DNA of 64,000 nucleotides, taken from positions 23,142,077 to 23,206,076 of the forward strand of contig CM043946.1 in the NCBI GenBank assembly GCA_014529385.2, read 5' to 3'. The translations under genes were made by a program, and so were the position numbers. This document shows positions 42,130 to 54,542 of the stretch, in pieces; positions within the stretch are counted from its first letter, which is position 1; every line of letters starts with the position of its first letter. The notes beneath the pieces were generated by a model that did not search any database, was not told where the DNA came from, and worked only from the letters and a program-made list of their open reading frames with translations. Source of the stretch: Adiantum capillus-veneris (lineage: Eukaryota > Streptophyta > Polypodiopsida > Polypodiales > Pteridaceae).

Positions 42130-42448
42130 CATTAGGCTGATTATTATGACATGTGAGTGTCCATGAGTGGTTTCTGTTTCATGCTTGGTAGCTCATGCAT
42201 ATCATAGTTGAGCAAGAAGCAACCTAATATGGACACTTCTAATTGTGAGTCAGAGTACATGACAATCTTCACAACATCTATGGTTGAGTGGGTATGGTTG
42301 AGATTCCTTATGGCTAATTTAGGTGGTTGACAGGACACTGCCAACACCATCTACACTGATAGTCAGAGCGCATTGGCAGTTGCGAGGAACCTCGTTTTTC
42401 ATACTCGCAAAAAGAACATTGAGGTGCATTACCATTATGTCAGAATGG
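42130..42448 (+). pseudogene. Copia RNase H fragment, + strand
   Basis: Broken frames match the - strand RNase H at 44731-45279 (ISWLS-like, then TIYTDSQSALAVARN and HTRKKNIEVHYHYV). The fragment stops abruptly at 42448 where array-type sequence begins. The two RNase H pieces lie in opposite orientation on either side of array 4. Confidence 0.75.
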
Positions 42449-42784
42449 GTACTTGCAAAGTTGTAGCTTGCACGATCAATCTTTAGCTCATCTGGTGTTC
42501 TTTGCCTGAACTGTGACACGACTTTCCTAAATGGGGCTAGAACAAGGATATTCTTGCTAGTTGAAGAGATCATGACCCCATTTTGAAGGTCTCCCAATTT
42601 TTAGGTCAAAATTTTTAGTATCATTTTGCAAAAGTTACCAAAGGACCAATCTACAACTTTCAACTCCTAAAAACCCATTTTAGACAATGTCCAAATGACT
42701 CCAAAATTGCCAAGTTATAAGTATGAGGTGTTTACTAATCTTGTGAACCAAAAAGTGTTAAAAATGAGCTCTATGGCTATCAAG
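42449..42784 (-). other. Possible exon 2 and intron end beside array 4
   Basis: A - strand frame (about 42597-42450) includes ILVLAPFRKVVSQFRQRTP. Acceptor-like TTCTAG and ATTTAG sites lie near 42535-42550. By analogy with arrays 1-3 this is where a gag-like exon should start, but it is cut off at 42448 and I do not recognise the product. Confidence 0.25.
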
Positions 42785-44196
42785 AGATAATAAGCACACT
42801 TTTTATCTACTGAGTCAATTTTGATGATGCACACTCATTAAGAATATGATCAAAAGCTCAAAAATCTTGTGTTTTGGAGCAGGAGATAATAAGTTCGCTT
42901 ATTATCTCTTGACCTAAACTGAAGGTTTTTTCCAGATTTATTGTCATACACTAGTTGTAGACACTACAAATAAGTCACTTGACAAATTTCATGAGATTTC
43001 GATCACTTGAAAAAGTCGCGCTAATCTTCTTGCCAAAAAAGCGCTTATTATCTTTTGACCCAAAATGAGGTTGTTTCCCAAGTTTCTTGACCCACACTAG
43101 TTGTAGACACTATGAACATGTCACTTCATAAGTTTCACAAAGTTTGAAACAATTTTCAAGTTTTTAGGTCCCTTTTTGTAACTGTTGTTGGATGTCGAAG
43201 AACATTGGCACAATTAGCTCTCAATAGCTCTAAATGACACCAAATTTGAAATATATAAGCTCATTGATACACAGTGGTCTAACATGTGGTATGCTCCATT
43301 GATGAAAATTATACAGTTTTGAAGACCAAAGATAATAAGTGCACTCATTATCTCCATGCCCAAATTTGCAAGATTTTCAACTTTTGATGGTTCCCACTAG
43401 TGAAGTGTATGTTCAATACGCTCTGAGTGAGGTTTTACAATTTTTGGGCAAGTCCAGATCAATCTCCCAACAATTTCTAAGTCTGGCAATTTTATTCAAG
43501 ACAAGTCACTTGAAATTTGACACAAGCACTCTATTACTACCCTAGAGCCAATCCCCTTTGAAAAAAATTCAAAAAGTTGAATTTTTTAGGTAGGAGATAA
43601 TAAGCCCATTTATTATCTCTCAAGTCAAAATGAGAGATGTTTTCCAAATTTTTGACTTGTATCGGATGTCACACTATAAACAAGTCACAAATCAAGTTTC
43701 ATAGAGTTAGGTTTAGTTTTCAAGTTTCTAAACCAAATTTTGTGTCTACAGTGGTCTTCAGTAAAATCTAAGCCTAATTGAAGACTAACAACTCCAAATG
43801 ACACCAAGATTGAATGAAGGTCTTATTATAGTATATTCTAACTTGTGGAGTTGTCAAAAGATAAAAATTGTAAAAATTTTGAAGAGCAAGTTAATAAGCG
43901 CGCTTATTATCTAGGTACCCAATTTTGCAAAATTTTCCAGCTTTTTTAACTCACACACTTAAAACAAGTTATTTTAAGACCTCCCAAGAAGTTTCAATCA
44001 ATTTTGTTCTATTTTGAGTGTTCTTAGCTTTAGTTACCTGTCTATTTAGAGTGAAAGTTGTCTTGGCTCAATTTTGCACTCAAATGGACTCACAATCTTT
44101 TGAGCCTTCAAAAACGTGTTAGCATATCACCCACACAAGATATCCATGTGAAAAAAGCTCAATTTTAGGTCTAAGGAAAAAAAGTGCTTATGATCT
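42785..44196. repeat. Palindrome array 4 (7 copies, about 265-300-bp spacing plus closer ones)
   Basis: The idealised unit has a 10-nt arm AGATAATAAG, a 4-nt core and the complementary arm. Copies lie at 42785-42808, 42884-42907 (arms perfect, core TTCG), about 43030-43053 (left arm lost), 43330-43353, 43595-43618, 43889-43912 (inner TAATAAGCGCGCTTATTA perfect) and about 44173-44196 (eroded). Start spacings are about 99, 146, 300, 265, 294 and 284. Between them are degenerate repeats with phrases such as CACTAGTTGTAGACACTA. Confidence 0.85.
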
Positions 44197-44364
44197 ACAA
44201 GCCAAAATTTGCACTTGTTGGAAATTTTGATGGCAATCACGTTTTATATAGTCTTTGCAAGTACTTTTGGCCAAAAAAATTCACATCTGCATGCATCTAT
44301 CACAAGGGAGATGATGAGCATTTTTTTGGTTGAATTTAACAATTTTTCCTGAAAGCTGATTTTT

Positions 44365-44371
44365 GACTTAC
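44365..44371 (-). other. Splice donor upstream of array 4
   Basis: TTG/GTAAGTC on the - strand, after a short frame ending NLGKDVATC. It places array 4 inside a putative intron running to about 42540-42600. Confidence 0.45.
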
Positions 44372-44730
44372 CAACAAGTTGCTACATCTTTTCCAAGATT
44401 CATGATGACCAAAAATGTTGTTTTTGTTGGAAATAAGGTTGCATGGAAACATAGACAAGTTGGAGAACACAAAGGAATCTCAAGGCACATAACAAAGAGT
44501 ATATTACTCAGTGTGCAATGGAAAGATAAGTTAGCCCTAGAGTGATGGGCATATATACAATGCACGGGGGAAAAAACCTCCTAGCGAGGGAAAAAATGCC
44601 CCGAAGGTCCTAAATGTGTTCACACACATTACTACCACATGTATATGGAAACAAATCCCCCTTCGAAGTGATGCAATGAACGAGAGGTGGCACATAGAGT
44701 ATAGGGAAGTGCCATGCCCTAAGGACAGGA
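44372..44730 (-). other. Non-coding stretch after the copia RNase H; possible LTR start
   Basis: On the - strand, after the RNase H stop, a purine run (CGAAGGGGGATT) near 44655-44667 is followed by TGTTTCCATATAC, a possible polypurine tract and copia LTR start. The LTR end is not found; array-type sequence takes over by 44371. Confidence 0.35.
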
Positions 44731-45279
44731 TCAGTCCACAAAGGGGAGTAAGGCCAAATCTTTGCCGAAAGCTTTGAACTTCTCATGAGACAATGCCTTT
44801 GTGAAACGATTTGCGAGGTTGTCGTGCATTGGCACATAAACCAAACTGATCTCTCCTCCTGAGAGCCTCTCCTTGACATAGTGGTAATGCACCTCAATGT
44901 GCTTTATGCGAGCATGAAAAATTGGGTTCCTTGCAACTGCCAATGCACTCTGACTATCAGTGTAGATGATGTTGGTAGTGTCATGTCCAACACCCAAATT
45001 AGCCATAATGTGTCTGAGCCATACACACTCAATTGTAGCTGTGAAGACCACCATGTCCTCAGATTCATAATTGGAAGTGGCCATAGTAGGTTTCTTATTG
45101 CTCAACCATGATATGCATGAATTGCTAAGCATGAAACAAAAACCACTTGTGGACACTCGCGTGACAACCAACCCAATTTTAGTTTGAAAAATCATGTAAA
45201 TATGGTGGCAAATTATCCCCCCTTGGGATAAAACAACCCAAGATGTAAAGTGCCACTCAACGAAAGGCCTGCTTGCCAA
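44731..45279 (-). pseudogene. Copia RNase H
   Basis: A 182-codon frame with STSGFCFMLSNSCISWLSNK, YESEDMVVFTATIECVWLR, IYTDSQSALAVARNPIFH, HIEVHYHYVKERL and NLANRFTKALSHEKF, that is, RNase H through the end of pol. It is preceded by the RT part at 45326-45602 with breaks between. Confidence 0.85.
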
Positions 45280-45325
45280 TGATTAGATCCTAGGCTATGC
45301 ATAAATCTACTTGTGAGACTGCAAA

Positions 45326-45602
45326 CTAAATATCGGGCCTCATGTTGCATACATAAATAAGGCATCCAACATCAATTTGGTAAAGAGTGACATCGATAGG
45401 ATCACCAACATCATGAAGACTCAATTTTAAACCTATTTCCATGGGAGTGGCAATAGGTTTGCAATCCTCAAGTACAAACTTAAATAGCAATGTCTCTATG
45501 TAACTTCTTTGACACAAGGCAACACCACCATCACACTGCTTAAACTGTATGCTGAAGTAATGATGCAATAGGTTTGCAATCCTCAAGTCCAAACTTAAAT
45601 AG
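45326..45602 (-). pseudogene. Copia RT, distal part (left of nested element)
   Basis: Contains CDGGVALCQRSYIETLLFKF, DCKPIATPMEIGLKLS and YQIDVGCLIYVCNMRPDI, the thumb/connection part of copia RT. A local tandem duplication repeats GCAATAGGTTTGCAATCCTC and onward at about 45454-45505 and 45566-45602. The 11.3-kb gypsy element is inserted at 45602/45603. Confidence 0.8.
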
Positions 45603-48343
<2,741 letters not shown>

Positions 48344-48362
48344 TTAGCCCTCCCCCAAGATG
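48344..48362 (-). other. Polypurine tract of the complete gypsy element
   Basis: On the - strand, CTTGGGGGAGGGCTAA abuts the LTR start TGATAGCC. Confidence 0.75.
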
Positions 48363-48371
48363 ATGGTATAT

Positions 48372-50735
48372 TCATGTACCATCATAGAGCATCTTTTCCA
48401 AAGAGAGTGCTTCAGAGTCCTTGACGAGATCTTTATTGTTTGGCCCCTCAGAATTTTGGCTAGAGTTACACTCATGCTTCATGTAACAATACTTACATGA
48501 GACAGTGGCCTTTTGACATATCTTTGGTAGATCCTTTGGTAGAAGGCGACTCAAATAGGGCTTCAAGCGATACCCGTTTACTTTCCTGGAGTGCTCTTTA
48601 CCATTCAAGTCCATAAGCTGATAGTAACTTGAATTGAAAGCCTTCTTGACTATGTATGGCCCTTGCCATCTTGTTTCAAATTTGGCATCAAAACGATTAT
48701 CGAGTCGATTGTCATACCTTAGCACAAGATCTCCTTCATTGATGCCTTTGTCCTTCAGTTTCTTGTCAAGCTCCTCCTTTGTCTGTGTGGCTTTCCTCTT
48801 ATAGCACTCGTATGTTGCTTCTCTTTTCCACTCCAGCTCAGCTAAGGTAAGAAGTCGATCCATGCATGCTTCTTGATCATCTTGTGCTGATTTGCCATGA
48901 AGTCGCATTGTTGGAATGTTTAGCTCAATTGGCTGTAAAGCCTCTTGACCATAGACCAAGTGAAATGGTGTGAACTCCGTGGCTTCCCTATATGTGGTTC
49001 GATACGCCCACAAGGCACCATCCAAGAAGTCATCCCACAACTTTGTCTTGTTTTTCACCATCTTTCTAATGATACCTGCAATGACACCATTAGCTTTTTT
49101 TACCAAACCATTTGATTGGGGATAGTAGGGTGTACTGTGACGATGTAGAATGTGAAGTTCTTCGCAGACTTCTGTGAGCAATCCCTTTCTAAACCCTGGA
49201 CCATTATCAGAAACAATCTCCAAAGGTGTGCCAAATCTACAACAAATGTGAGTGTAGACGAATTTGCTCACTGTCTTCTCATTTACCTTTGCCACACTTT
49301 GTGCTTCCACCCACCTTGTCATATAGTCTACAACCACTAGAATGTAGAGTTTACCATTTTTTGTCCTAGGTAGAGGACCCATAGCATCAATGCCCCACTT
49401 TTCAAAGGGTCCATTTGCAAGCACGATTTGCCTTGAACCATAAACCAATCTTCTATTCCCATTTACCTGACAATTGTGACAACTTTTACACCAATGTTGG
49501 ACATCCACATGCAGACTTGGCCAAACATACCCCGCAAGCAAAATCTTCTTCACAGTTAATTCTTGGGCAAAATGACCATCACATGCTTCTTCATGCAAAC
49601 CTTTTAGAATGGCTGGAATTTCCTCAATAGTTGGTACTCTTCTGCATACTTGATCCCTCCCTCTTTGATAGAGGGAGCCTTCTAGGAAGAGATATGCGCT
49701 TGCCTTCTTCATGAGTCTCCTCTTCTGAGCCTTCGTGAAGTCTTGTGGAAACTCGCCCTCCAAAATGTAGCTAATAATGGGAGTCAATGACTCCAATCCC
49801 TGGTATCTCGGTTGCTTGACAGTTGCTGCCACCATGATGACCTGCACTTCTTTCTCAACACATGTAACTACTTGCTGTGCAAGTAAATCGGCATCTTCAT
49901 TCTCTTTCCTAGGAATATGATATAGTTGCACTTCTTTAAATTGATTAAACAATCTACGAATGGCATGAAATTTTGTCCGTAAGCTTTCATTCTTGCATGC
50001 CCAAATGCCTAAAATCTGTTTAACAATGAGAAGTGCATCTCCCTTTACCATGAGGCGTTGTATCCCTTGGCCAATGCACATCTTCAAACCATGAAGTAGT
50101 GTGTCGTATTCTGCTTCATTGTTGCTAGTTGAACATGGTAGATTGACCTTCTCTTTCATGACCACCTCTCCACTTGGGTTGAGCAACACTAGCCCTCCCC
50201 CTGCTTTTCCTGTGGCTCGACGAAAAGCTCCATCAAAGAACAAGGTAAAAGCATTAGGAATACTTTTTGGTGGTGGCAATGGTAGGGTCTTTACTTCAGG
50301 CACCTTAATCTCCTTTTCATGCACCCTATAAGTGAGAATCCCTGCCAATTGTGCACGCACACTATCTTCTACCTTGAAAGAGTATTGAAACTCTTGCAAC
50401 TCCATAATCCACTTTGAGATCCTAGTACTAAGATTCATTTGAGATGACACCCAAGGGAACAAATTCTCTGCGGTGAGGATTACAAAAGGTTTTGGGAGCA
50501 AGTAGGATCTAAAATTCCTTATCGCAAACATGAGAGAAAGCATCATGAGTTTTGCCTCCGTGTAGCCTCTCTCTAAAGCATTCATGACCCTACTAGCAAA
50601 GTAGATGGGCCGCATCCTGGTACTATAGGGATCTTGTTGTAACGAAACTACACCAATTGTTTCCCTTCCAACACTAGAGCTAACAAAGAATGTGTACTCC
50701 CAACAAGGAGGCATGAGTGTTGGTAGCTCTGACAA
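48372..50735 (-). pseudogene. RNase H and integrase of the complete gypsy element
   Basis: 787 open codons. RNase H: YFASRVMNALERGYTEAKLM. A second RNase-H-like segment: FTLFFDGAFRRATGKAGGGL and SNNEAEYDTLLHGL. Integrase zinc module: LHEEACDGHFAQE...CKSCHNCQ, ligands intact. Core: WGIDAMGPLP and IVSDNGPGFRKG. The third catalytic residue is lost: YYPQSNGLVKKAN has Lys where Glu is expected, so the integrase should be dead. The barrel follows (DLVLRYDN, KGPY-like GPYIVKKAF). The start is fused to the RT ORF by a frameshift and small deletion near 50735-50743. Confidence 0.9.
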
Positions 50736-50742
50736 AATGACT

Positions 50743-51963
50743 TTAATGTTGGTGAAGTAACTCCGAGGCTAAGTGAATGAAGCGTGACATATACTTCACC
50801 TTTTGAATGAATGAGATGACCTCCTTAAGACTCTTGGGTGATGGTAGCTCAATAAGAGCCTTTGCCTTTGAAGGATCCACTTCAATGCCTTTGTAAGAAA
50901 CTTTATGACCAAGCAAGATTACTTCATCCTCACCTATATGGCACTTGTCGGGGTTGAGTTGACCTCCCATGTCGTAGAGCTTCTTTAAACCTTCTTCTAC
51001 CCTTTGTAAATGCAATGATTTTGAGCTATAAACACAAAAATCATCAATGAACACCCTAATTGACTTTCCAAAGAATGCTTGAAACACCATATTCATGAAA
51101 CGTTGGAATGTTGCAGGAGCATTTGTCAGACCAAATGGCATGACTCTAAAAGCATAACAACCCCAAGGAGTGATAAAGGTTGTTTTCAATTGATCCTCCA
51201 ATGCAATCCCTATTTGAAAGTAACCTGAGTAACCATCGCACACAGTGTATTTCTCATGACCAGCTACCTCATTTAGTATCTCATCCTGGAATGGGAGGGG
51301 AAAGTGATCTCTCTTTGTTGCCTCATTAAGGGGACGGTAGTCCACACACACCCTCCACTTGCCATTTTTCTTAGGAGTGACAACAACAAGAGAGACCCAC
51401 TCTGAATTCTCCACTGGATAAATGAAACCTGCTGCTAGAAGCTTTCTTACCTCCTTGAGTAGAGCCTGTTCCTTTATAACTCCTAGCCTTCGTAGCTTCT
51501 GAGCTTTAGGTGTGGCCTCAGGCTTTAACTCAATCTTGTGTTGAACAACATCTACCCCACGCACGTCAGTGTAGTCTTTAGCAAAAAGCCTAGGAAACTT
51601 CCTTAGCACACATTTGAACTCCTCTCTTTCATCCTTTGTAAGTGTTGTTGATAGCATACCTTCCAGCATCCCTTCATCTTGAACACCTTCGTTCTCTTGA
51701 GGAGCTACCTCCTCCAAGCCTTGACAAGAGGTCTCTTGGTTGCTTGGCTTAAACCTTACCCCCATGACTTCGATGGAAGACTCCTCTTCAGTAATGCTGC
51801 CGCTACTTTCTTCTTCTGAAGTGCTATCGGTCCAACCTTCTGCCGTCTCACTTTGAGATGATTCTTCATGGAGCTCCTCTTGGCGTTGCTCCTTCATGTC
51901 AAAGACAACCTTCTTATGATTGTCATTCTTGCAAATTAATTTCCCACTCTCCCAATCCTGCAA
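50743..51963 (-). pseudogene. Reverse transcriptase of the complete gypsy element
   Basis: After an acidic linker: VVTPKKNGKWRVCVDYRPLN, FPLPFQDEIL, YTVCDGYSGYFQIGI (first Asp), MPFGLTNAPATFQRFMN and VFIDDFCVYS (F-I-D-D form of the YxDD box). The palm appears intact. It shares the reading frame of the gag-protease ORF, separated from it only by one TGA at 51967-51969. The 3' end runs into a TAA at 50743 next to a small deletion. Confidence 0.9.
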
Positions 51964-51966
51964 AGC

Positions 51967-53586
51967 TCACATTTTCATTAGCCATGGTCTTCCTAGGATA
52001 AATGGATAACCACTTCCCTTGGTCGACATAACATAAAAATCCACCGCTTTCTTAATGCCAAAGGCCTCTACAAAGACATTTTTACAAATGCCTACACACC
52101 TAGCCTTGCTATTGTTTGCCATCTTGACTTTGATTTCAGGTGTCTCATGGATGTGCATGCCTAGTCTTTGCATGAGTCCCTCTGTCATGATGCAAATTTG
52201 TGCACCCCCATCCACTAGACCTTTCCTAACCAATCTTCCTTTGATGTAACAGTCTAGCACCGGTGTAATGTCCTCATTCATTTCAGCTTGTGCAGTTTTT
52301 ACATTAGGCACACTCTCTTTTACCTTTCTCCTAGTGCTAACTGCCCTTGTTAAATCCCTCCTAACTTGTGGACATAATGCAAGAAATTGAGGCCATGAGA
52401 TATCAGGACCCTTACCTCTCATGTCTTCCAACAGGTTGTATGGAGCCATTCCATGTCCAAAAGGAAAGTCTTGGAGGTTGATACGACGTCGAGTCTTCTT
52501 GGATTCCTTGGTCTCCTTTGCCTTCTTTTCTCGTCCATGGTCACTTTGTGATGTAACTCCTTCCTTCTCCTTACCTTTCCCTCGGCCACGCTTAATGCCA
52601 TTTGCTTCCATGTCAACCTCATTTGAGTTTGTCACCTCTACCACATGCACATTTGGATCTGGCAAAGGTGGAACTCCTTCTACCCCTTGTGGAGGTGGTC
52701 TTGGTCCATTTGGTCTTTGTAGAAGCCTTGGTTGTTGACCAGTTCCTTCACCTGCATTCATCACTGGGTAATTCAAGTTAGGTCTCCCTGGCTCCCCACG
52801 GGGCCAAGGACAATTATACATCCCATGTCCAGACTCTCCGCAATTCCAACATTGCAAGACTCTCCTAGTTCGTGGCTCTCTCTCTTCTGACTTCTTTGCT
52901 TGTCCCTTTGGACCTACAGCTTGTGCAAGGTGAATTGACAGGCTGCTTAAAGATTCATTTAACTTCTCAATCACTTCAGCCGTTACCTCAGGAAGCTCCC
53001 TAGATGTTGATGCTTGTGACTTACCTTTGGGTCTAAGACCTTCTATTGGAACCTCTCCCCTTAAGCACTTGAGTTTCCTATACTTCTCAGCAGCCCTAGT
53101 TTCAGCTGCATCAAAAGTAGTAGGTGCACCCTCCTCAACTTTTACCTTAAGGTCAGAAAAGGGTCCGGCTATGAACCTCTCCTTCTTTAAAAATTCTGCA
53201 CCATCACCAGGGTTAGCAACATTTCGTATCCATAGAGCCCTAAGACGTAGAAACTCTTGCTTGTACAAGTAGTAGTCATCTAAGTCTTTTTGCTTATGAG
53301 AAACAATGTCTTGCCATAGTTTTTGAGTGTTTTGGGGATCAAAGAAGTATCTCTTAAAACGATTCAAAACTTCTGTGTAATTCCCCTTAACTTCCTCAGG
53401 CAAAGAGTCAAACCAAGTACTAACATCTTTCCTAAGGACCACCTCAAACATTTCTACACGTTCTTGATCCGTTACTTTCCTCTTGATACGGCAAGACATC
53501 TTGAAATTTGCTAAAAATAATTCTGCATCCTCTCCAAGCTCTCCAAAGAAAAGAGGATATCCAGACATTTGGCGTTGGCTTTCCAT
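51967..53586 (-). CDS. Gag-protease ORF of the complete gypsy element
   Basis: 539 codons from ATG 53586. Capsid region: YPLFFGELGEDAELFLANFK, WFDSLPEEVKGNYTEVLNRF and LDDYYLYKQEFLRLRALW. One intact CCHC knuckle, CWNCGESGHGMYNC, near residue 245. A basic Lys/Arg/Glu-rich hinge. A retropepsin with LVDGGAQICIMTEGLMQRL and PFILGRPWLMKM at the C-terminus; the active loop is D-G-G-A in place of D-T/S-G-A. It ends in TGA, after which RT continues in the same frame, so readthrough or a single mutation separates them. Confidence 0.85.
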   Translation of the reverse strand: MESQRQMSGYPLFFGELGEDAELFLANFKMSCRIKRKVTDQERVEMFEVVLRKDVSTWFDSLPEEVKGNYTEVLNRFKRYFFDPQNTQKLWQDIVSHKQKDLDDYYLYKQEFLRLRALWIRNVANPGDGAEFLKKERFIAGPFSDLKVKVEEGAPTTFDAAETRAAEKYRKLKCLRGEVPIEGLRPKGKSQASTSRELPEVTAEVIEKLNESLSSLSIHLAQAVGPKGQAKKSEEREPRTRRVLQCWNCGESGHGMYNCPWPRGEPGRPNLNYPVMNAGEGTGQQPRLLQRPNGPRPPPQGVEGVPPLPDPNVHVVEVTNSNEVDMEANGIKRGRGKGKEKEGVTSQSDHGREKKAKETKESKKTRRRINLQDFPFGHGMAPYNLLEDMRGKGPDISWPQFLALCPQVRRDLTRAVSTRRKVKESVPNVKTAQAEMNEDITPVLDCYIKGRLVRKGLVDGGAQICIMTEGLMQRLGMHIHETPEIKVKMANNSKARCVGICKNVFVEAFGIKKAVDFYVMSTKGSGYPFILGRPWLMKM

Positions 53587-53671
53587 TGAATTGATTTCAA
53601 AGTGACACCCGTTTTTGTTTTTCTTTCTTAAAAAGATTTACACAATAATGTTTTCTAGCTTGCAATCTATT

Positions 53672-53890
53672 CTACAACAAAATAAAGATATTCACATCAA
53701 ACGACCTATGATAATCAATAAGAGGTAGGATGACAGGGTTTGGTGATGCGAGAATTTCTCCTACTCTTTGGGCACCAAACATGAACACCATACGTTGTTG
53801 AAAATGGATTTTCCTACTAATTGCAATGTTTATTCTAATGTGTGGAGGGAAATGGAAGGGGAAAACCTCTATTCCTGGGCCATTATCCAT
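53672..53890 (-). CDS. Leader ORF type 2 (72 aa) of the complete gypsy element
   Basis: ATG-to-stop ORF between the primer-binding site and gag. Product contains ISRKIHFQQRMVF, EILASPNPVILPLIDY and SFDVNIFILL, matching 7154-7372. It ends 85 bp before the gag ATG, so it is the nearer of two upstream ORFs that scanning ribosomes would meet. No domain is recognised. Confidence 0.5.
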   Translation of the reverse strand: MDNGPGIEVFPFHFPPHIRINIAISRKIHFQQRMVFMFGAQRVGEILASPNPVILPLIDYHRSFDVNIFILL

Positions 53891-53911
53891 GGTCTATGCA
53901 TGACCTAATGC

Positions 53912-54124
53912 TTAAAACAAAACAAAAATATAGACGTCCAAACTAAGGTCATACCTAATGAGAGGCAAAATAAAAGGATTTACTGAAGCGTTTATCTCAG
54001 CCAACCTAAGAGGACCTAAAATTCTACGAATGACACGTTGAAATTGCAACTTAGTACTAACAATTATGTGTATCTTTTGCCTTCCAATGGGAATGAAGGG
54101 ATCATACAAATTTTCGTGATTCAT
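53912..54124 (-). CDS. Leader ORF type 1 (70 aa) of the complete gypsy element
   Basis: First ATG after the primer-binding site. Product contains IIVSTKLQFQRVIR, EINASVNPFILPLIRYD and SLDVYIFVLF, matching 6945-7157 in both length and sequence. It is related to the type 2 ORF 21 bp downstream by an old duplication. Confidence 0.5.
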   Translation of the reverse strand: MNHENLYDPFIPIGRQKIHIIVSTKLQFQRVIRRILGPLRLAEINASVNPFILPLIRYDLSLDVYIFVLF

Positions 54125-54178
54125 GCAAACTACTTGACTATGCTAAAGGTTGATTCTACACAAAAATACACAAGCCGT

Positions 54179-54195
54179 CCTCAGTGGGGGCACCA
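54179..54195 (-). other. Primer-binding site of the complete gypsy element
   Basis: On the - strand TGGTGCCCCCACTGAGG starts three bases after the LTR end CCTCA. Same motif as at 15975-15996. Confidence 0.75.
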
Positions 54196-54198
54196 ATT

Positions 54199-54462
54199 TG
54201 AGGTGGTCCGGGGCGGGCAACAAGAAGAGCAACCTCTAGACACCCTTCAAGGCTCCCGTGCTACTCAATGGGGCTGGGGCACAACACAACACAAACCAAA
54301 ACAACAAACCCACAGCCAAATCCCAACTACACAAGGGGCACCACCTAGTTTAAGAGCGAACTAGGATGCAAAAGAGGAGAATCGTTAGAGCAACCCACAA
54401 ACAAGTAAGGAATTTACACTAACCCTAACACCAATGAAACACTCTCACACACTAAAACACGA

Positions 54463-54542
<80 letters not shown>

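Noticed and set aside
3159-44196. Reading the palindrome arrays as a CRISPR array
   Set aside because: The spacing is about 285 bp, the intervening DNA is itself repetitive, the units are short palindromes in plant transposon introns, and there are no cas genes.
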